DNA of 64,000 bases from Nonomuraea pusilla (GTDB taxonomy: Bacteria > Actinomycetota > Actinomycetes > Streptosporangiales > Streptosporangiaceae). Positions within the stretch are counted from its first letter, which is position 1. Every line of letters starts with the position of its first letter. The stretch is from NCBI RefSeq assembly GCF_900109355.1, contig NZ_FOBF01000003.1, positions 62,001 to 126,000 of the forward strand. The letters are read 5' to 3'. Of this stretch, positions 41,461-49,481 are shown in pieces. Position numbers and translations under genes: made by a program. The notes below the pieces were generated by a model. The model had not been told where the DNA came from and searched no databases. It worked only from the letters and a program-made list of their open reading frames with translations.

Positions 41461-43023
41461 TCATGCGCGCGGGTCGGCGACCCGGCGCCCTCCCTCGGGC
41501 GGGGCCCAGCCCGCGCCCATGTCCATCACCTCCAGGGGCAGCACGCCGTCCTGGGTCCACGGTGTCCGTGCGAGCTGCTGCGCCGCGCCACCGAACTTGG
41601 TGGCCGCGCTCGGGTGGCCCTTGGCCGCCGCCCGGCGGAACCAGATCGCGGCCTCCCAGTCCTCCCCCTTCTTCTGGTGGGCCACACCCAGCTCGTACGC
41701 CGCCTCCGCATGGCCCTTCTCGGCGGCCAGCCGGAAGAAGAACATCGCGACGCCCGTCCGCCTCGCCTCCGCCCGCAGGTACTCGCGCCCGTAGCGGTAG
41801 GCGAGCCTGACCGCCGCCTCCTCCCAGCGGGCGTCGTGCAGCAGCGCGACGGCCTCCGTCTGCCCGGCCTCCCCGGCCCGGTGCAGCCACTGCAGCGCCT
41901 CCTGCGACCAGCCGCGCAGCTGCGCGATGACGGCCAGGCGCAGGCAGTCGCGCCCGTCGCGCAGATCGCTGCGGTGCAGCAGGCGCGTGCCGATCCTGCC
42001 GTAGACCTGCAGCAGCCGCAGCGTCCGCTCCGAATGCTCGGGCGGGACGTTCTTCAGCAGCGGGGTCTTCAGCCGCGGCGTCTTCAGCGGCGCGTTCGTG
42101 AACGGCGGGCGGCGATCCGCCCGCATCGGCACGAACCAGGGAGCAGTACGCCCGGTGACCGGCCAACCGGCAGGCCGGGGCACCGCCGCCCAGGCAGGAG
42201 CGGGCGGTTCCCCCGCCGAAGGACGTCCGGGAGCGAGCGCGACCTCCAGCGGCAGGCCTCCGGGCGAGGACGCCGCCTCCGCCGAGCTCTCGGACGAGAC
42301 TGGAGCCAGGACGGGCGGCGTTTCACACGAGTGCCGAGCTGCGGCCGACGGAGCTTCCGGCGAAAACGGAGCCGAAGACGGGCCCATCGCCGAGGGGGTA
42401 CCGGGCGAGTCCAAAGCCGCAGCCGGCGGTGTTCCGGGGGGAACCAGGGCCGTGGGCGGGGCCAGGGGCGACGGAGTTTCCGGCGAGGTCGCCGTTGCCA
42501 CCGGCCCCACGGTGGTCGCTGTGGTCGCTCTGGTCGCGGGCGTCACCGCTGTGCTTGCCGCACTCGGCCCGATGGGCGGCGCAGTCGGCCCCGTCGGTGG
42601 CGTGGTCGGCCCCGTCGGTGACGCAGTCGGCCCCGTGGGTGGCGTGGTCGGTCCCGTGGGTGGTGCCGAGGGAGGGGTGTCGGTGGCGGGGGTTGGGGAG
42701 GTGGGGCGGGGTTGGAGGGTGGGCTGGGCGGACTGCCATCGTCGATGCCACTCCCGCACCTCCCCCGCGACGCCCACCTCCAGGCCGGTCTGTCCCGCGG
42801 CCGTGGCGCAGGCCGTCACGAAGGAGTACACCCAGGGCCACTCGGGCACGCGCTTGCGCTTCCCGGCGAGGATGTCGTGGGTGGTGCTCTCCGCCAGCTC
42901 TCTGGGCGACTCCCGCGAAAGCCTGCGCAAGGTGGAAAGCGTCGGGGAGCCGGCCAGTACGTACAACTCGTTGAGCTGTTCGACGAAGGCGCATGGCGCC
43001 GCAACGCGATGTGGTTCTGCCAT
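41461..43023 (-). CDS. HTH-like protein with P/T-rich linker and Sel1/TPR repeats
   Basis: The 520-residue protein has three parts. Residues 1-90 form the XRE-like N-terminal domain common in actinomycetes (FVEQLNELYVLAGSPTLSTL, STTHDILAGKRKRVPEWPWV). Residues about 100-300 are a disordered linker with repeated PPTGPT units. The C-terminal 200 residues contain Sel1-like repeats (AEKGHAEAAYELGVAHQKKG, FRRAAAKGHPSAATKFG). It may be a DNA-binding or signalling scaffold. The ATG at 43023 directly precedes the conserved N-terminus, with AGGGGCG close upstream. Function is unknown. Confidence 0.75.
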   Translation of the reverse strand: MAEPHRVAAPCAFVEQLNELYVLAGSPTLSTLRRLSRESPRELAESTTHDILAGKRKRVPEWPWVYSFVTACATAAGQTGLEVGVAGEVREWHRRWQSAQPTLQPRPTSPTPATDTPPSAPPTGPTTPPTGPTASPTGPTTPPTGPTAPPIGPSAASTAVTPATRATTATTVGPVATATSPETPSPLAPPTALVPPGTPPAAALDSPGTPSAMGPSSAPFSPEAPSAAARHSCETPPVLAPVSSESSAEAASSPGGLPLEVALAPGRPSAGEPPAPAWAAVPRPAGWPVTGRTAPWFVPMRADRRPPFTNAPLKTPRLKTPLLKNVPPEHSERTLRLLQVYGRIGTRLLHRSDLRDGRDCLRLAVIAQLRGWSQEALQWLHRAGEAGQTEAVALLHDARWEEAAVRLAYRYGREYLRAEARRTGVAMFFFRLAAEKGHAEAAYELGVAHQKKGEDWEAAIWFRRAAAKGHPSAATKFGGAAQQLARTPWTQDGVLPLEVMDMGAGWAPPEGGRRVADPRA

Positions 43024-43385
43024 CGCCCCTAGCCGAAAGTTGAATGATCTTGAACTTCTGGTGACGGGAGTCATATTGGCACTCGCCGAGGGGCAAGCTA
43101 GGGAAAATCGCACATCCTGCCTCGTCCGGCATTGGTCGGCGGTTGACGCCGGTTCCCGAGTCCGGATGATTCCGGATGAGACAGGAGCATTCCGGAGAGA
43201 GCTGGAAGAGTCCGGATGAACCGCCGCGAGCCAGGACGAGTGGGGTGAATCCGGCGGCCCCGCAGGCCGCATGGACGATCTCGTCCCGGATCGTCCGGAC
43301 CTGTGTGAGGCGGTAGCCGCCGTCAGCGGCCTCCCCGAGGGTGGATCACGTTCCGGCCGCCGCACCCGACGGAGACGAGAGATCG
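43024..43385. other. Divergent intergenic region with phased TCCGGA sites
   Basis: I see no gene here. TCCGGA occurs at 43161, 43171, 43191 and 43211, each time preceded by GAG or (G/C)AT. All spacings are multiples of 10 bp, so all copies face the same side of the helix. The AT-richer part at 43030-43085 may hold the promoter of the HTH-Sel1 gene. Confidence 0.5.
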
Positions 43386-43580
43386 ATGCCCCGCACCCCC
43401 GCCCCGCACACCTCACCGCGCCTCACCGGCGAGCGGGATCCCGACGACCAGTTGCTGGTCCTGCTGGTGGCGACGTGGGTGCTGGCCACGGGGCGGACGC
43501 CCCCCGACCGTCCGATCGACCAGCTCGGCCCCGAGGAGCTCATCGCCTTCTGGGCCGACGACGAGACCGCCGGCCGATGA
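43386..43580 (+). CDS. Small hypothetical protein (64 aa)
   Basis: A 64-residue acidic protein with the core DPDDQLLVLLVATWVLATGR followed by IDQLGPEELIAFWADDETAGR. The hydrophobic LLVLLVATWVLA stretch is short for a membrane helix. Codon use has high third-position GC. GAGAG lies shortly before the ATG at 43386. It is followed 31 bp later by a tiny membrane protein and may be cotranscribed with it. I recognise no family. Confidence 0.55.
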   Translation: MPRTPAPHTSPRLTGERDPDDQLLVLLVATWVLATGRTPPDRPIDQLGPEELIAFWADDETAGR

Positions 43581-43611
43581 ACCCGCCGGCGCTTCCACAG
43601 GAGTGAACCCG

Positions 43612-43791
43612 ATGTTCTCCATGCCTGGCCTTCTCCTGCTCACCATCGCCGCCCTCGCCGCCGCGATCGCCTGCGCGCTCACCCTGGCCACCGGGGTGTC
43701 CTGGCCGACGGCCCTGCTGAGCGGCGGCGCCGCGGGCGGCGTCACCCTGGGCGTCGTCCCCAAGCTCATCGAGCGGCACGACGACGAATAA
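43612..43791 (+). CDS. Tiny two-helix membrane protein (59 aa)
   Basis: A 59-residue protein with two hydrophobic helices (GLLLLTIAALAAAIACALTL and WPTALLSGGAAGGVTLGVV) and a charged tail KLIERHDDE. AGGAG lies 8 nt before the ATG at 43612, which is preferred to the GTG at 43603. It follows the 64-aa gene on the same strand. It may be a stress-type or accessory membrane peptide; no family is recognised. Confidence 0.6.
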   Translation: MFSMPGLLLLTIAALAAAIACALTLATGVSWPTALLSGGAAGGVTLGVVPKLIERHDDE

Positions 43792-43973
43792 CGGCCGCTC
43801 TCGCCTCGCCGTCCAGGTGATGCCGACGTCCTCCCGGCCGGGTGCGCGGCCCTTCGCTTCCGGGGCCCTGCCGCTCCCGGCCGTCTCGTCGCCATGGTGA
43901 GCGGCCTCGACGGGCTTTATCTCATCTTCTGTTTTCGTTTATGCCGCTATATGAGCTTTTGGTAGCCGTCAGC

Positions 43974-43998
43974 GCATGAAAGGGGCTTTATCGGGTAA
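43974..43998 (+). promoter_or_regulatory. Sigma-B-type promoter of the TM-helix gene
   Basis: GCAT (43974-43977), 15 bp and GGGTAA (43993-43998) fit the GNNT-N14-16-GGGTA pattern of actinobacterial osmotic-stress sigma-B promoters. The AT-rich patch 43915-43960 is just upstream. Confidence 0.5.
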
Positions 43999-44031
43999 CG
44001 CGGCTGCATTAGCTCCCCTGGGGAGGAAAGC

Positions 44032-44985
44032 GTGGATATCAACATAGGCCAGGGCCTCACCGATGCCTGGCGATCAATAGCGACATTCATCCCGAAGCTG
44101 GTCGCATTCGTGGTCATCCTCATCATCGGATGGCTCGTGGCCAAGGGACTGCAGAAGATCGTGGACACGGTGCTCGAACGGGTCGGTTTCGACCGCGCCG
44201 TCGAACGCAGCGGTGTGCGCCGCTGGCTCGAACGAAGCCGTTACGAGGCGAGCGGCCTCGTGGCCAAGCTCGTCTACTACGCGATCGTGCTGATCACCTT
44301 GCAGCTCGCGTTCAGCGTCTTCGGGCCGAACCCGATCTCCGCGCTGCTCGACGGGGTCGTGTCGTGGCTGCCCAAGGCCATCGTCGCCATCGTGATCATC
44401 GTGGTCGCCGGAGCCGTGGCCAGCGCCGTCAGGGACATCGTCGACGGCGCGCTGGGCGGGCTCTCGTACGGCCGCTGGCTGGGCACCGCCGCCGCGGTGT
44501 TCATCTGGGCGCTCGGCGTCATCGCCGCGCTCAACCAGATCGGCGTGGCCACCACCGTGACCACCCCGGTGCTCGTCACGGTGCTCGCCACCCTCGGCGC
44601 GATCATCGCGATCGGCGTGGGCGGCGGGCTCGTACGTCCCATGCAGCAGCGCTGGGAGCGTTGGCTCGGACGCATCGAGGCCGAGGCCCCGCACGCCAGG
44701 GCGCGGGCGGAGGCGTACCAGAGGGGGCGCGCGGACGCCGAGCGGATGGCGGGCGAGCAGGCTCCCGCCCACGCCGCGGCCACCCCGCCCACCGGCACAG
44801 AGCCCACCCGGACCGCACCGCCCCAAGCGGGGCCCACGCAGATGGGCGGGATGACGCGGCCGACGCCGATGCCGCCGGAGCCCGGAGGAGGGGCGTCGCC
44901 GCCCCCGGCCGGCGGCGGCATGCCGTCCTCGCCGGAACCGGGCGGCGGCATGCCACCCGAGGGCGCCGGCCCGGCACTCCACTGA
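44032..44985 (+). CDS. TM-helix (MscS-related, PF05552-type) membrane protein
   Basis: The 317-residue protein has about five helices, including two repeats of the conserved TM-helix module (IPKLVAFVVILIIGWLVAKG with LQKIVDTVLERVGFDRAVER, and LPKAIVAIVIIVVAGAVASA). These proteins are related to small mechanosensitive channels. The C-terminal 95 residues are a cytoplasmic P/G-rich tail with repeated PEPGGGMPP. The GTG at 44032 has GGGGAGGAAA upstream. A sigma-B-like promoter fits a role in osmotic stress, but channel activity is inference. Confidence 0.82.
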   Translation: MDINIGQGLTDAWRSIATFIPKLVAFVVILIIGWLVAKGLQKIVDTVLERVGFDRAVERSGVRRWLERSRYEASGLVAKLVYYAIVLITLQLAFSVFGPNPISALLDGVVSWLPKAIVAIVIIVVAGAVASAVRDIVDGALGGLSYGRWLGTAAAVFIWALGVIAALNQIGVATTVTTPVLVTVLATLGAIIAIGVGGGLVRPMQQRWERWLGRIEAEAPHARARAEAYQRGRADAERMAGEQAPAHAAATPPTGTEPTRTAPPQAGPTQMGGMTRPTPMPPEPGGGASPPPAGGGMPSSPEPGGGMPPEGAGPALH

Positions 44986-45072
44986 CGGAACGCTCCACCC
45001 GGCCGCCGGGATGGTTCGGCGCCGTCCCGGCGGCCGGTTCGTTCGTGTGGCGGGTTCACGGCCGGGTGCCGC

Positions 45073-45411
45073 TCAGGCGGGGAGTTCGTCCTCCAGGAAG
45101 CCGAGTTCGCGGGCGAGCCAGCAGACGGCGGTCAGACGCAGCGCGGGGGCGTCCAGTTCTTCCAGTTCGTCCAGTTCGTCCAGCCGGTCGGCGCAGGACC
45201 AGCCGCGGTGGCGCAGCTCGTCCAGGAAGCCGAGGAGGTAGTCGCCCAGGGTCTCGCGGTCGAGCGGGATCGAGTCGCGGACGACGGCGGCGTGCTGGTC
45301 GACCGCGGCCACCAGGCCGGGGTCGGACGCCATGCGGGCGAGCTGGGCCCGCCCCAGGTTGCTCATCAGCCACCGCAGCGGCGAAGCCGACCATCCATCC
45401 TCATAAACCAC
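45073..45411 (-). CDS. DUF6401-like small protein
   Basis: A 112-residue acidic protein: VYEDGWSASPLRWLMSNLGR near the start and a DEL-DEL-EEL-DAPALR run near the end, coded by a TTCCAGTTCGTCCAG repeat. It resembles small actinomycete proteins of the DUF6401 type, whose role is unknown. The GTG at 45411 lies 6 nt after TATGGT, so the mRNA is probably leaderless; the TTG one codon before it is also possible. It converges on the TM-helix gene. Confidence 0.6.
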   Translation of the reverse strand: MVYEDGWSASPLRWLMSNLGRAQLARMASDPGLVAAVDQHAAVVRDSIPLDRETLGDYLLGFLDELRHRGWSCADRLDELDELEELDAPALRLTAVCWLARELGFLEDELPA

Positions 45412-45723
45412 CAAATCACCATAAAGTACGCAAACTGCGGCCAGCCCCCTGGCGCGGTGGGCGGACGGCCGATGCCGGGTTGCTGTTCTCCGAGGGGAGC
45501 AGCCGGCCCCCGGTGGGGTGGGCGGGCGGCGGGCGAGGCCGGGCCGGCGCGCCACCGGCGTCACCGCGCCCGCCGTGAGGCCGGTGTCCGATGGCGGTCC
45601 ATGCGCGGCAGGCGCCCGTACCGAAGGCGGCGCCGGGAAAGCGCCGGGAAGTGGTCACGGTCTGCGAGCCGGGCGGCCCCGCCCGGTGCATGCCCAGGTG
45701 ACAGGTCGTCGGCTCCCTCAGGG
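45412..45723. other. Gene-free gap before the pca operon end
   Basis: An AT-rich patch (45398-45430) holds the promoter and leader of the small gene to the left. I see nothing in the remaining GC-rich part, and no clear terminator for the pca operon. Confidence 0.5.
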
Positions 45724-46881
45724 TCAGTGGTCCAGGTCCTTGAGGGTGCGTTGGGCTGCGGCGAAGGCGGCGTTCGCGGCCGGCACGCCGCAGTAGACCG
45801 CGGTCTGGAGGAGCACCTCCTTGATCTCGTCCCTGGTCAGGCCGTTGCGGAGGGCGGCGCGTACGTGCATGGCCAGCTCCTCCATGTGCCCGCGGGCCAC
45901 GAGGGCGGTGAGCGTGACGCAGCTGCGGGTGCGCCGGTCGAGCCCCGGGCGGTTCCAGATCTCGTCCCAGGCGTAGCGGGTGATGAGGTCCTGGAAGTCG
46001 CGGGTGAAGTCGGTGGTGGCGGCGACCGCCCTGTCGACGTGGGCGTCCCCCAGCACCTCCCGGCGGGTGCGCGTGCCGGCCGCGTGGCTGTCCGGGGCGG
46101 TCTCCTGCCGCTCGCGGCTCGCCGCCGGTCCCGGGTGATCGCCACGCGGGGACGGCGGTCGCAGGTGGGTGAGGAGGGTCTTGGTCACCGTGGTGGGGCG
46201 TTCCACGTTCGCCAGGTGCGAGGCGTCGTCCACGATCTCCAGCCGGGCGCCCGGGATGCCGTCCGCCAGGGCGAGCGCGTGGTCCACCGGCGTGGCCGGG
46301 TCGTCGGCTCCCGCGATCACCAGGGTGTCCGCCTCGATCTTCCCGAGCCGTGGCGTGAGGTCGAACGCGGCGATGGCGTCGCAGCAGGCCGCGTACGAGG
46401 CGGGGTCGACGTGCTCCAGCATGTCGGTCACCCACCGGCCGTCGAAGCCCGGCGTGAACCAGCGGGAGCGCAGCAGGGGCGCGAGCGGGGCGAGGCCCTC
46501 GGCGCGGACCTGGGCGGCCCGCTCGTGCCAGGGTCCCGGCTCGCTGAACCTGGCGGAGGTGCAGCACAGCACCAGGGTGCGCACCCGCTCCGGCGCGAGG
46601 ACGGCCGCCGTGGCGGCGACGGCGCCGCCGATCGAGACGCCGCCCGCGGCGAACGGCGCGTCGCCCGCGAGGTCGAGCACGGCGCGGGCGACGTCCTCGA
46701 CGGTGAAGCCGGCGGCCGGGGCCGAGCCGCCGTGGCCGGGCAGGTCGTACCTGAGGACGCGCCAGGTGGAGGTGAGCGCGGGCAGTTGGGGCCGCCAGAC
46801 GTCCAGGGTGGTGCCGAGGGACGGTCCGAGCACGAGCAGCGGCCCGTCCTGGGGCCCGTCGACGCGGTGGTGCAGTTTCAC
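45724..46881 (-). CDS. pcaL: PcaL: fused 3-oxoadipate enol-lactonase and 4-carboxymuconolactone decarboxylase
   Basis: The 385-residue protein joins two steps. Residues 1-255 are an alpha/beta hydrolase of the PcaD type (YDLPGHGGSAPA, nucleophile in AAGGVSIGGAVAA, ASHLANVERP with the histidine). After a charged linker, residues about 280-385 are the PcaC decarboxylase (RSCVTLTALVARGHMEELAM, DEIKEVLLQTAVYCGVPAAN). Together they turn 4-carboxymuconolactone into 3-oxoadipate. This fusion is usual in actinobacteria. The GTG at 46881 overlaps the pcaB stop (GTGA). It is the last gene of the operon here. Confidence 0.93.
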   Translation of the reverse strand: MKLHHRVDGPQDGPLLVLGPSLGTTLDVWRPQLPALTSTWRVLRYDLPGHGGSAPAAGFTVEDVARAVLDLAGDAPFAAGGVSIGGAVAATAAVLAPERVRTLVLCCTSARFSEPGPWHERAAQVRAEGLAPLAPLLRSRWFTPGFDGRWVTDMLEHVDPASYAACCDAIAAFDLTPRLGKIEADTLVIAGADDPATPVDHALALADGIPGARLEIVDDASHLANVERPTTVTKTLLTHLRPPSPRGDHPGPAASRERQETAPDSHAAGTRTRREVLGDAHVDRAVAATTDFTRDFQDLITRYAWDEIWNRPGLDRRTRSCVTLTALVARGHMEELAMHVRAALRNGLTRDEIKEVLLQTAVYCGVPAANAAFAAAQRTLKDLDH

Positions 46882-48314
46882 GGTTGCTCCCGGTAGGTGG
46901 CGAGGATGCGGTCGACGAGTTCGGGCGCGGCCCCCAGGTACGCCTCGGGCTCGAGCAGCCCGGCCGGGACGTCGAGCGGCCCGTCGGCCGCGAGCGCCCG
47001 CTCCAGCGCCTCGCGCCCCAGGTGGGCCGACAGCCGTTCCGCGAGCAGGCGGCCGCCGGTGAGCGCGGCGTTGGCGCGCATGCGTTCGGGGAAGATCCGC
47101 AGGCCGGCCAGCAGCTCGGCGGTGGTCTGCGCGGCTCCCCCGGTGAGCCGCAGCGCCTCCCTGAGCGGCAGCCACTCCGCCTGCCAGGCGCCCGCCGCCC
47201 GCTCGTGCCCGCCGGTCTGCCCGAGCAGCTGCGTGTACGCGGGCACCTGGAGCGCGGCGGCCCGGACCAGCACGGACAGCGCGGGGTTGCGCTTCTGCGG
47301 CATGGCGGACGAGGACCCGGCGGTGGACTCGGCCACCTCGCCCACCTCGGTCTGGGCGAGCAGGACCACGTCGGTGGCGGGTTTGCCGAGGGCGCGGGCG
47401 GTCTCGGCGAGCGCGGCGCCCAGCTCGGCCACGGCGGACCGCTCGGCGTGCCAGGGCGCCGCCGGGGCCGGGAGGCCCAGTTCCTCCGCGTACGCCGCGA
47501 CGAGCCGCAGCGCCGTGGCGACCCCCGAGTGCTCCCCCGTGCCAGGCTCCCGGCCCTCCGGAGGGCACGGGCGTCGCCCGGCGCCGGGCTCCCGGCTCTC
47601 CCGCGCGCCGGAGCGTTCTCCGGCGTGGCGCCGGGTGGCGTGTTCCGCGAAGGCGGCCAGGGTGCCGGCCGCGCCGCCGAGCTGGGCGGGCAGGCGCAGC
47701 GCGCGCAGCCGGTCGCGGGCCCGCAGCAGTCCGGCCAGCCAGCCGGCCGCCTTCAGGCCGAACGTGGTGGGCACCGCCTGCTGCCCGAGTGTGCGCGCGG
47801 CCATGACGGTGCCGCGGTGCGTCTCGGCGAGCCGCGCCGCCTCCCGCATGGCGGCGGCGAGGTCCTCGCCGATGACGTCCAGGGTCCGCCTGGCGACGAG
47901 CATCGCGGCGGTGTCCATGACGTCCTGGCTGGTGGCGCCCCGGTGCACCGACGCGGCGACGGCGCGGGGCACGGCCGCGCGCAGCTCCGCCACGAGCGGC
48001 ACGACGGGCGTGGCGGTCTCCCTGGCCCGTCCGGCCAGCTCGGCCGGGTCGAGGACGAGCGCGGACGCCGCCCGGTCGATGGCGGCGGCGTCCTCGGCGG
48101 GGATCAGCCCGAGGCGGGCCTGGGCGCGGGCGAGCGCCGCCTCGGCGTCCAGCATGGCGCGCAGCCAGGCGGCGTCGGAGGTGGCGCGCTCCGCCCTGGT
48201 GCCCGCCCGCACCGGCGCGAGCAAGCCGCCGTCGGAGCCCCCGCCGAGGCCCGCGTCGAAGCCGGGGCCGCTGCCGCCTCCCACGCCCCCGGCACCGGTT
48301 CCGTCAGAAGTCAA
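46878..48314 (-). CDS. pcaB: 3-carboxy-cis,cis-muconate cycloisomerase PcaB
   Basis: The 478-residue fumarase-superfamily enzyme closes 3-carboxymuconate to 4-carboxymuconolactone. It has SDAAWLRAMLDAEAALARAQ, VHRGATSQDVMDTA and the signature GSSSAMPQKRNPALSVL. Two oddities: a Gly-rich N-terminal extension of about 30 residues from a TTG start that overlaps pcaG by 11 bp, and an Arg/Gly-rich insert of about 37 residues (RRHAGERSGARESREPG onward, 47530-47640) in a loop. The insert makes it longer than the usual 440-450 residues. An internal GTG at 48284 is an alternative start. Confidence 0.92.
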   Translation of the reverse strand: MTSDGTGAGGVGGGSGPGFDAGLGGGSDGGLLAPVRAGTRAERATSDAAWLRAMLDAEAALARAQARLGLIPAEDAAAIDRAASALVLDPAELAGRARETATPVVPLVAELRAAVPRAVAASVHRGATSQDVMDTAAMLVARRTLDVIGEDLAAAMREAARLAETHRGTVMAARTLGQQAVPTTFGLKAAGWLAGLLRARDRLRALRLPAQLGGAAGTLAAFAEHATRRHAGERSGARESREPGAGRRPCPPEGREPGTGEHSGVATALRLVAAYAEELGLPAPAAPWHAERSAVAELGAALAETARALGKPATDVVLLAQTEVGEVAESTAGSSSAMPQKRNPALSVLVRAAALQVPAYTQLLGQTGGHERAAGAWQAEWLPLREALRLTGGAAQTTAELLAGLRIFPERMRANAALTGGRLLAERLSAHLGREALERALAADGPLDVPAGLLEPEAYLGAAPELVDRILATYREQP

Positions 48315-48807
48315 GGAAGACCGTCTCCCCCGTTCCCTGCAGTCTCACGTCGAAGGTGTACCCGCCGGCCAGCTCGGTGGCGATCAGCGTGGACCTGCGG
48401 CCGGGGCCCAGGCCGTCGAGCAGCGGGTCGGGGACGTCCTTGAGGTAGACCCTGGTCAGGACGGAGCGCAGCAGGCCGCGGGCGAACACCTGCAGCGACA
48501 GGTACGGCCCGTCGGGCCGGGCGGTGCGGAAGCGGTAGGAGCCGTCCGGCGCGGTGGCGCAGCGGCCGAACCCGGACACGCCGCCCTCGCCCCTGCGCAG
48601 CGCGCCGCGGTCGCCGTCGCGGCCGAGCCACAGTTCCAGCAGCGCGTCGGGCACGGGCTCGCCCGCGCCGTCGAGCACCCGCCCGGACAGGGTGATCGCG
48701 CCGGGGTGACCTTCGGGCACCAGCTCCCAGTCCTGCTCGTACGGCAGGCCGTGGGCGAAGAACGGCCCGACCGTCTGCGAGGGCGTGGGCGGCAACGGGC
48801 TGGTCAT
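48304..48807 (-). CDS. pcaG: Protocatechuate 3,4-dioxygenase alpha subunit
   Basis: The 167-residue subunit opens with PTPSQTVGPFFAHGLPYEQD and has the intradiol-dioxygenase fold (ITLSGRVLDGAGEPVPDALL, FGRCATAPDGSYRFRTARP). The alpha subunit does not carry the iron but completes the active site. Its ATG overlaps the pcaH stop (ATGA), which gives equal expression of the two chains. It is somewhat shorter than many PcaG proteins. Confidence 0.93.
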   Translation of the reverse strand: MTSPLPPTPSQTVGPFFAHGLPYEQDWELVPEGHPGAITLSGRVLDGAGEPVPDALLELWLGRDGDRGALRRGEGGVSGFGRCATAPDGSYRFRTARPDGPYLSLQVFARGLLRSVLTRVYLKDVPDPLLDGLGPGRRSTLIATELAGGYTFDVRLQGTGETVFLDF

Positions 48808-49472
48808 GGCGTCTCCATCGGGGTGCGGCCGAGCACGATGTCGAACGAGTAGCCGAGGGCCCACTCGGGCTCGGTCAGGTCGAGGTCGAACGACGACACG
48901 AGCCGCTGCCTGCCCGCGTCGTCCGGGATGGACCGCAGGATCGGGTCGAACGGCATGAGCGGGTCGCCGGGGAAGTACATCTGGGTGACGAGCCGCTGCG
49001 TGAACGCCGTCCCGAAGACGGAGAAGTGCAGGTGGGCGGGGCGCCAGGCGTTCGGGTGGTTGCGCCACGGGTACGCGCCCGGCTTGATCGTGACGAACCG
49101 GTAGCGGCCCTCGTCGTCAGTGAGGCAGCGGCCCGCGCCGGTGAAGTTGGGGTCGAGCGGCGCGGGGTGCTGGTCGCCCTGGTGGGCGTAGCGTCCGGCG
49201 GCGTTGGCCTGCCAGAGCTCGACGAGGGTGCCGCGCACGGGACGCCCGCCGGAGTCGAGGACGCGGCCGGTGACGATGATCCGCTCGCCGATCGGCTCGG
49301 CCTCGTGCTGCCTGGTGAGATCGGCGTCGAGCGGCCCGACCTCGTGGTGGCCGAAGACGGGGCTGGTCAGCTCGATCGCGTCCGGGTCGAAGGTGAACGG
49401 GACGGGCGGCTGGGACGGGGCGCGCAGGACGGTGCTGCGGTATCCGGGGCTGAGGTAGGGCGGATGGGTCAT
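48804..49472 (-). CDS. pcaH: Protocatechuate 3,4-dioxygenase beta subunit
   Basis: The 222-residue subunit holds the Fe(III) that cleaves protocatechuate between its hydroxyls to 3-carboxymuconate. The iron ligands are visible: tyrosine in AGRYAHQGDQ and, in PGAYPWRNHPNAWRPAHLHF, a second tyrosine and two histidines. The N-terminal PPYLSPGYRSTVLRAPSQP is typical. It starts 9 bp after the pobA stop, in one operon with pobA, pcaG, pcaB and pcaL. Confidence 0.95.
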   Translation of the reverse strand: MTHPPYLSPGYRSTVLRAPSQPPVPFTFDPDAIELTSPVFGHHEVGPLDADLTRQHEAEPIGERIIVTGRVLDSGGRPVRGTLVELWQANAAGRYAHQGDQHPAPLDPNFTGAGRCLTDDEGRYRFVTIKPGAYPWRNHPNAWRPAHLHFSVFGTAFTQRLVTQMYFPGDPLMPFDPILRSIPDDAGRQRLVSSFDLDLTEPEWALGYSFDIVLGRTPMETP

Positions 49473-49481
49473 GGCAGTCCT

